A stretch of 6,320 bases of DNA. Origin: Deltaproteobacteria bacterium. Lineage in GTDB: Bacteria; Desulfobacterota; Desulfobacteria; Desulfobacterales; JAUVKB01. Positions 5,948 to 6,320 of the stretch are shown piece by piece (position 1 is the stretch's first letter; every line of letters starts with the position of its first letter). Position numbers and translations under genes: made by a program. The notes below the pieces were generated by a model, which was given only the letters and a program-made list of their open reading frames with translations, had not been told where the DNA came from and did no database searches. Location of the stretch: assembly GCA_030596405.1 (NCBI GenBank), contig JAUVKB010000128.1, positions 1 through 6,320 on the forward strand. Direction: 5' to 3'.

Positions 5948-6320
5948 ATGACCACTACCAGCTTATACTGCAAAATCTGCCGCAAAAAACGGCTTCAGGA
6001 CGAGACCATCCTGTCTGAAATAGCGCATTCGGAACACCGGACCATAATGGACTGGTTTAAAGAATTCAGGAGTGGAAACGACTCTTTTCTAAAAGAAACG
6101 GTCATGGAATATACCCGGCAGCGGATGGAAGAGGAATCGGATAAATACGGCGGTGAGCTTTCGGATTCGGATGCATACGAAAATTTCAGAGCCAAGGTTC
6201 TACCCCGGGATATTGAGCGCTGTTTTGAAAAATATTTAAAACAAAAAGATATTGTTCTGAGCCAGGGTGAAATTAAAATAACCCACAAAGGCGCCCGCAA
6301 GGTGGCGAATCTTGTTAAAC
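5948..6320 (+). CDS. Probable VWA-type partner of the AAA+ ATPase, N-terminal 124 residues (3' partial, start uncertain)
   Basis: The frame is open to the window end, so only the N-terminus is seen. The segment IVLSQGEIKITHKGARKVANLV (102-123) resembles the 'T-x-x-G-x-R-x-I/V' block found before the VWA domain in Mg-chelatase-like VWA proteins. The rest is charged and helical (for example MEYTRQRMEEESDKYGG). No metal-ion-dependent adhesion site is visible because the VWA domain would lie beyond the window. The gene directly follows an AAA+ gene, the usual place for such a partner. ATG 5948 has no ribosome site. ATG 5918 has a good one and overlaps the upstream stop, but in this frame it reads only MTFYETVKN before TAA 5945-5947. 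One base more in the A5 run (5939-5943) and one fewer in the A6 run (5984-5989) would join MTFYETVKKLNDHYQLILQN and following residues to RLQDETILSE. The true N-terminus is therefore in doubt; the identity is a moderate inference. Confidence 0.6.
   Translation, partial: MTTTSLYCKICRKKRLQDETILSEIAHSEHRTIMDWFKEFRSGNDSFLKETVMEYTRQRMEEESDKYGGELSDSDAYENFRAKVLPRDIERCFEKYLKQKDIVLSQGEIKITHKGARKVANLVK

Noticed and set aside
5995..6300. 101-codon open frame on the - strand at the window end
   Set aside because: It is opposite the VWA-like partial gene, whose + strand frame is open to the end and shows a family-like block.

Overview
The window comes from an anaerobe. It holds the 3' part of a glycyl radical enzyme (GRE) gene, then two different GRE-activating radical SAM enzymes, an unrecognised 174-aa protein, a ChlI/MoxR-like AAA+ ATPase, and the 5' part of what looks like its von Willebrand factor A (VWA)-type partner. 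All genes are on the + strand. GREs are destroyed by oxygen, so anaerobic metabolism is certain. A Desulfobacterota-type (sulfate- or syntrophically growing) host is a guess from gene style only; there is no taxonomic marker here.

Layout. Bases 2-1495 encode the last 497 residues of the GRE, including the thiyl-cysteine region and the C-terminal glycyl radical loop. Bases 1496-1704 are non-coding and hold a perfect 11-bp inverted repeat followed by a plausible sigma70-type promoter. Bases 1705-2775 and 2819-3757 encode two paralogous activases, each with a CxxxCxxC radical SAM motif and a ferredoxin-like insert. They differ: the first has about 43 extra residues between its two ferredoxin clusters, and the second lacks one cysteine of its first cluster. 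Bases 3818-4342 encode a Trp-rich protein with CxxCxxC. Bases 4389-5921 encode a 510-aa AAA+ protein. From 5918/5948 to the window end runs the next gene, whose start looks broken by two compensating one-base differences in A-runs.

How the parts may work together. The activases install the glycyl radical on a GRE. AAA+ proteins with VWA partners remodel or load metalloenzymes, as in the ChlI/ChlD and NorQ/NorD pairs, and benzylsuccinate synthase operons also carry an AAA+ gene (BssE/TutH). The window therefore looks like a GRE with its activation and maturation or repair machinery. The GRE has GCVAMN where dehydratase, C-N lyase and decarboxylase GREs have GCVE, so it is probably not one of those classes. 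A C-C bond-forming or otherwise uncharacterised reaction, such as fumarate-addition chemistry, is possible but unproven. No small BssB/BssC-like subunits are visible in the window.
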